Shown: positions 14,401 through 16,144 of the stretch, piece after piece
Position numbering within the stretch: the first letter of the stretch is position 1
Layout of the letters: the number at the start of each line of letters is the position of its first letter
DNA from: JANWHZ01 sp035545555
Lineage (GTDB): Bacteria; Patescibacteriota; Saccharimonadia; Saccharimonadales; UBA4665
Reading direction: 5' to 3'
DNA length: 16,144 bases
NCBI GenBank assembly: GCA_035545555.1
Contig: DASZYD010000038.1
Span: 1 to 16,144, forward strand
Notes under the pieces: model-generated
The model's input: only the letters and a program-made list of their open reading frames with translations
What the model was told of the DNA's origin: nothing
Database searches by the model: none
Position numbers and translations under genes: made by a program

Positions 14401-16144
14401 GTCCCCACTTGAATGAGCTACTTGTCCAGGTCATTGTTACGGTCCCACCGGTCGCTGCCGCGCGTGAACTGGCCGATTGTATGCCATCGCCCGCCGAGAC
14501 ATTAGTGTTTACTGTCTGACCGGCAGCAGGCGTTACTGGTTGGTTGTACGCACCAACGGCGTCGACAACAAGTTGGTGGGTGCTTGTTGTAGATATACTG
14601 CCCGATATAGTCGTACTCGTACCGTTCGTAAAGTTCGATGTGCCAAATGGCGTCGTCTGGTTTACGTTGTAGAAGCTTGCCGATCCGCCGGCGGCTATGA
14701 CATTCGTGCTCATGGTCACAGCTACCGTAGCGGTCCCAACAGGCGGGTTAACCATGTACCAAATGGTGGTATAGGGATCACTGCCATTGTCTATGAGGTG
14801 GGTGAGCGGCGTTCCGCCATAGGTTACAGTGCTGACACTTGTACCGAATTCCGTGCCGGCATAAACAATCAAAAGCCGGTTTGCATTATTGCTAACTGTC
14901 TGCGACCACGAAAAAGTTGCCGAAGCACCCGAGCCGTCAGAGCCCGAAGCCGCTTGATCAAAGCCAACTGTAGGGCCGCCGGCTTGCGCCGTCCTGAAGA
15001 TAATATCCCCGCTCCCTCCCGACCCGGTCCCATTCGAAGCATCAAAGGTCAGGTTCGCGCCGGCCGTGTCAGTGCCCGTGGCCGCGCCGCCTCGCACCGT
15101 CAGCGCAGTAGGCGTGCCGTCATTCCCGAGCACAATGGCCGTATTGCTGCTGTCCACGGTCAGCAGGTTACTGCCGCTCGCATTCTGTACCTGAAAGGCC
15201 GTGGTACTGTCATGCCCGGTCGTCGGCTTTACCAGGGCCGTCCCGTTGATGGTGGTCTGGATGTTGCTGCCGGTAGTGCCGAGGCTGATGCTGGTGGCGT
15301 TCGTCCCCCCAATGCTCAGCGCCCCGGCCGTGGCGGTATCCAGGCTGCCGGCCTGCAGGGACCCGGCAATGCCGGTGCCGGTAATGTTGAAGTGCCCGGT
15401 CTGGGCGGTGCCCGGGGTCCCGCCTTGCAACTGGACATAGCCGCTGCCGCCACTGGCCGGCGCAAAGCCGCAGGCGGTGGCATTCTGGAGACAGACGGTC
15501 CCACTGGCATCGGGGAGGCTAATGCTGTCGGTGCCGGTGGGAGTGGCGGCGCTGAGGGTGGTGCTGTTGGCCCCACTGGTCACCTTCAGCTGGGTGGCAC
15601 TGCCGGCCTGGAAGGCATAGGGCGTACTGGTCAGCAGGATTCGCGGGCTCATCTGTCCGTCCCAGGTGATGGTACCGCTGCCGGCGGTACCGCCAATGTC
15701 CATGGTGAGCCACTGCTGGCTGGTCCAGTCGACACTGGTGCCAAAGGCGGTCAGGCTGCCGAGGTTGACGGTCAGGTAGCCATTGGCCACCCGGATACGG
15801 GCATCACTGCTGCCGGGGCCACTGCTGTAGGTGTAGGCTTCGGTCCACTCACAGGCACTGTCGGTGCCGCAGCCGGTGTCGGTCGAACCGGACGAACTGC
15901 TGGCGGTGAACAGGTGGAAGGTGACGTTGTAGGAGCCGTCGGGGACGATACTGCCGCTGGCGGTCTCCAGGCGGGCCTGGAAGTTGAGGGTGGTGGGGGC
16001 GGTGGCACTGGTGACCGCAGGGCGTAGTGCTAGGAGTGACAGGGTGAGCGCAAAGCTGAGGCTGCACACGGCAAACACCCCCAAAACAACGGTTCTGAGG
16101 GTGTGCGCAAACAGTTCTGGTTTTACAGGTGTTTGTGTGGGCAT
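10772..16144 (-). CDS. Giant exported fibre-like protein with three A-B-C modules
   Basis: This 1790-aa protein has no recognised name. The ATG is at the very edge of the window, so an earlier start cannot be excluded. However, the N-terminus looks complete: 16 polar residues, a membrane segment or signal peptide at about 17-41, then TAPTTLNFQARLETASG and VPDGSYNVTFHLF. That opening is one I associate with large surface and fibre-like proteins of uncultured bacteria. Residues ~170-298 are Gly/Ser/Thr/Ala-rich. Three modules follow: A at about 298-385, 861-945 and 1221-1311; B at about 386-586, 945-1145 and 1311-1525; C at about 591-635, 1148-1181 and 1526-1560. C (NVGIDNSNPQYALDV) resembles phage tail-fibre stalks. 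Residues ~635-862 are short beta repeats such as TQTINIGSG. The last ~230 aa form a distinct domain ending in LSYKSSF, with no sorting signal. It is probably a surface fibre or adhesin. There is no phage gene nearby. Confidence 0.87.
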   Translation of the reverse strand: MPTQTPVKPELFAHTLRTVVLGVFAVCSLSFALTLSLLALRPAVTSATAPTTLNFQARLETASGSIVPDGSYNVTFHLFTASSSSGSTDTGCGTDSACEWTEAYTYSSGPGSSDARIRVANGYLTVNLGSLTAFGTSVDWTSQQWLTMDIGGTAGSGTITWDGQMSPRILLTSTPYAFQAGSATQLKVTSGANSTTLSAATPTGTDSISLPDASGTVCLQNATACGFAPASGGSGYVQLQGGTPGTAQTGHFNITGTGIAGSLQAGSLDTATAGALSIGGTNATSISLGTTGSNIQTTINGTALVKPTTGHDSTTAFQVQNASGSNLLTVDSSNTAIVLGNDGTPTALTVRGGAATGTDTAGANLTFDASNGTGSGGSGDIIFRTAQAGGPTVGFDQAASGSDGSGASATFSWSQTVSNNANRLLIVYAGTEFGTSVSTVTYGGTPLTHLIDNGSDPYTTIWYMVNPPVGTATVAVTMSTNVIAAGGSASFYNVNQTTPFGTSNFTNGTSTTISGSISTTSTHQLVVDAVGAYNQPVTPAAGQTVNTNVSAGDGIQSASSRAAATGGTVTMTWTSSSFKWGHVLATINPVSSGGSTPDTLQDTLHIARSGNIGIDQANPQYTLDVNGMGNFATAVQTPLLQSAPSTALTITGNAASTWSTTAGDLTIQGGSGTVSLGTSTNLTASGDLTIHAGTATNALTLGGSIDTGTLTLGQSNQGQTIYIGHVTVATGKTQTIGIGDSATGTGKDVITIGNTNGASSLTLQAGTGNVLITGANSTTYTLGPTAGTGAITLGRSTASNTISIGAANTTTGNTQTINIGSGTGAGTGKATVTLGSLANASSTTIQGGTGNINLNVNQSTAGVIVKTVTNNSATALQVQNASGANLFTADTANTAIVLGNDGTPSALTVRGGAATGTNVAGANLTLDASNGTGTGGSGDLIFRTAAGSTPTTVTHDADGTFSSAGPNATCSITIGSNNDRIVFAMISPGDGNPAGVTAVKLDGTTNFTHLTDSAYTTVWYLLNPSSGAHTINITDSAAMTGGCSSFYNVNQSTPIAASNTANGSSTTASVTVSGTTTAQLVVDFASTNGPHSGWSAGGSQTTDWTQGGTQNASSRKTGTSSSTTMSWSWTGSDLWATIAMAINPDSGSAVSDTLTDRLHIKANGNVGIDNSNPQYALDVMGTIQGSTSVLTPILDAPASSTLSIGTTNATSITLGNATNNILTTINGRALVKPTSGHDSTSAFQVQNASGNNLFTVDSSNTAIVLGNDGTPSSLTVRGGAATGTNAVGANLTFDASNGTGTGGSGDLIFRTAAPSISTPTDDGNDSTGHASSTTSLTFSHTVANNANRILIVGVATGCGFGGTCAATVSSVTYGGVSLTTLNNTDCTTGAAHCHIEFWYLVGPATGTANVVITAGASTTIEAGASSYYNVDPTTPFGTSAVAASNNNPSTLSVPSNTTQVVVDVITSDNVIVSPSAGQTQRYNDNSTGLPVASSTQPGAASSTSMGWSDGSSHYATVGVAMNPPAGSSSDTLQDRLHITAAGNVGINTASPQYTLDVAGTANIKASSTTALQVQNASSSVLFSADTTNMQVVIGTTTNGLVLTSTGIMAYGTAQHTKAIVLTPEYANAVLDAAGDATCSAANSGTLTAGLATGLNGFGNSMQSFYKWTTTSATSQCYDIVVQVPIPSDFAGWATNPLSVNAYTTDTTNGTIKLEARDSSNNAGSGTVICNYVNVTPGSASTWATNNSACTLSSGTYTPGSYMTLRIRLSATSAVSAVEVGNITLSYKSSF
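11465..11565 (-). repeat. C motif copy 3 (fibre-like protein)
   Basis: The segment encodes DTLQDRLHITAAGNVGINTASPQYTLDVAGT. The GNVGI...P.Y.LDV.G core also occurs at 12600-12705 and 14240-14370. Similar motifs are common in phage tail-fibre stalks and large surface fibres, often just before a new domain. Confidence 0.75.
11570..12210 (-). repeat. B domain copy 3 (fibre-like protein)
   Basis: This ~210-aa unit has NNANRILIVGVATG, VSSVTYGGVSLTTL, FWYLVGPATGTANVV, SSYYNVDPTTPFGTS, QVVVDVITSD and SMGWSDGSSHYATVGVAMNP in that order. Two Cys pairs (CGFGGTC and CTTGAAHC) lie in the first third. It joins directly to the third C motif. Confidence 0.8.
12210..12480 (-). repeat. A motif copy 3 (fibre-like protein)
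   Basis: The ~90-aa unit runs from INGRALVKPTSGHDSTS through FQVQNASGNNLFTVDSSN, AIVLGNDGTPSSLTVRGG and GANLTFDASNGTGTGGSG to IFRTA. Copies 1 and 2 match it almost residue for residue over the central part, making A the best conserved of the three elements. Confidence 0.82.
12600..12705 (-). repeat. C motif copy 2 (fibre-like protein)
   Basis: The segment encodes DRLHIKANGNVGID followed by NSNPQYALDVMGTI. It directly follows the second B domain and precedes a short Ser/Thr-rich linker with SIGTTNATSITLGNATNN, which itself echoes the linker before A copy 1. Confidence 0.75.
12710..13300 (-). repeat. B domain copy 2 (fibre-like protein)
   Basis: This is the most divergent copy: NNDRIVFAMISPG replaces NANRLLIV, the VTYGG strand is VTAVKLDGTTNFTHL, and the ending is MSWSWTGSDLWATIAMAINP. 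VWYLLNPSSGAHTI, SSFYNVNQSTP and QLVVDFASTN are retained in the same order, so the homology is clear. Confidence 0.78.
13310..13560 (-). repeat. A motif copy 2 (fibre-like protein)
   Basis: The unit carries NSATALQVQNASGANLFTAD, AIVLGNDGTPSALTVRGG, GANLTLDASNGTGTGGSG and LIFRTA. The opening ALVKPT...GHDST of copies 1 and 3 is replaced by GVIVKTVTNNSAT, where the preceding beta-repeat region runs in. Confidence 0.82.
13560..14240 (-). repeat. Short beta-type repeats in the stalk region (fibre-like protein)
   Basis: About 225 residues of Gly/Thr/Ser/Ala/Ile-rich sequence sit between module 1 and module 2. Phrases of 10-25 residues recur loosely: LTIQGGSGTVSLG, LTLQAGTGNVLITG, TQTIGIGDSATGTGKD, TQTINIGSGTGAGTGKA and TTIQGGTGNINLNV. 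The alternation of hydrophobic and small residues suggests a beta-helix or trimeric fibre shaft (inference). Confidence 0.6.
14240..14370 (-). repeat. C motif copy 1 (fibre-like protein)
   Basis: The segment encodes DTLQDTLHIARSGNIGID followed by QANPQYTLDVNGMG, then leads into the short-repeat shaft. It is the first of three closely similar C motifs that each follow a B domain. Confidence 0.75.
14385..14985 (-). repeat. B domain copy 1 (fibre-like protein)
   Basis: The ~200-aa unit has NNANRLLIVYAGTEFG, VSTVTYGGTPLTHL, IWYMVNPPVGTATV, SASFYNVNQTTPFGTS, HQLVVDAVGAYN and MTWTSSSFKWGHVLATINP. It is the copy closest in landmarks to the one in the kelch protein, for example WYMxNPPVGTxTV. Confidence 0.8.
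14990..15260 (-). repeat. A motif copy 1 (fibre-like protein)
   Basis: The unit runs from INGTALVKPTTGHDSTT through FQVQNASGSNLLTVDSSN, AIVLGNDGTPTALTVRGG and GANLTFDASNGTGSGGSG to IFRTA. Its DNA is closely similar to that of copy 3 at 12210-12480, with long shared strings around the GHDST codons. Confidence 0.82.
15270..16075 (-). other. GC-rich 5' block of the fibre-like gene (NFQARL opening domain)
   Basis: This block encodes about residues 25-290, including the NFQARL...PDGSYNVTF domain, the IRVANGYLTVNLGS...F and SPRILLTSTPYAFQA patterns and a Gly/Ser linker. Sampled 60-base lines here are roughly 63-72% G+C, against about 42-57% in lines sampled from the B1 domain and the kelch gene. 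Codons are dominated by forms such as ACC, CTG, GCC, GGG and AGT/AGC. It may be a separately acquired or separately constrained module. Confidence 0.55.

Noticed and set aside
14477..16027. A 516-codon open frame on the plus strand, antisense to the fibre-like gene
   Set aside because: It reads as low-complexity Gly/Arg/Ala-rich sequence without domains. Its openness follows from the GC-rich codons of the real gene on the minus strand, which has clear repeats and motifs.
10772..16144. Prophage tail-fibre gene
   Set aside because: The motifs resemble tail-fibre stalks, but the protein carries an N-terminal export signal/anchor, and no phage structural, lysis, integrase or terminase gene is present. 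A cellular surface protein fits better.

Overview
The window looks like a chromosomal segment of a small-genome bacterium of the Candidate Phyla Radiation (Patescibacteria), most likely Saccharibacteria/TM7. This is an inference from the gene set, not from a marker gene. The signs are a PrmC with NLPY in place of NPPY, tightly packed genes with overlapping convergent ends, several -10 boxes placed right next to start codons, a signal-anchored HtrA with one PDZ domain, and two giant repeat-rich envelope proteins whose openings (NFQARL...PDGSYNVTF; YPLSIDP) I associate with uncultured Patescibacteria. Base composition is GC-rich but uneven. TGA serves as a stop, so the standard bacterial code applies.

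Layout. At the left, on the plus strand, lies the 3' end of prfA (release factor 1) followed by prmC (release factor methyltransferase), the usual translation-termination pair. On the minus strand, facing them, a polytopic membrane protein and an HtrA-type serine protease form a two-gene operon; the HtrA end overlaps the prmC end by 32 bp. A 145-154 bp divergent control region separates that operon from lepB (signal peptidase I, plus strand). lepB converges on parA-parB (minus strand, overlapping by ATGA) with only 7 bp between stop codons.

The right two thirds (5633-16144) hold two tandem minus-strand genes for giant exported proteins. The upstream one (1790 aa) resembles a tail fibre or surface fibre: an N-terminal signal/anchor, an NFQARL-type opening domain, three copies of an A-B-C module and a stretch of short beta-type repeats. 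The downstream one (1697 aa) has an N-terminal signal anchor and 18 kelch-type repeats, enough for two or three beta-propellers. One copy of the same ~200-aa B domain found three times in its neighbour is spliced into a loop between the first and second kelch repeats. The shared domain, adjacency and common orientation suggest that the two proteins work at the same cell surface, possibly in attachment to a host or to other cells.

No tRNA, rRNA, CRISPR array, insertion sequence or convincing intrinsic terminator was seen. No gene-free stretch exceeds about 155 bases.
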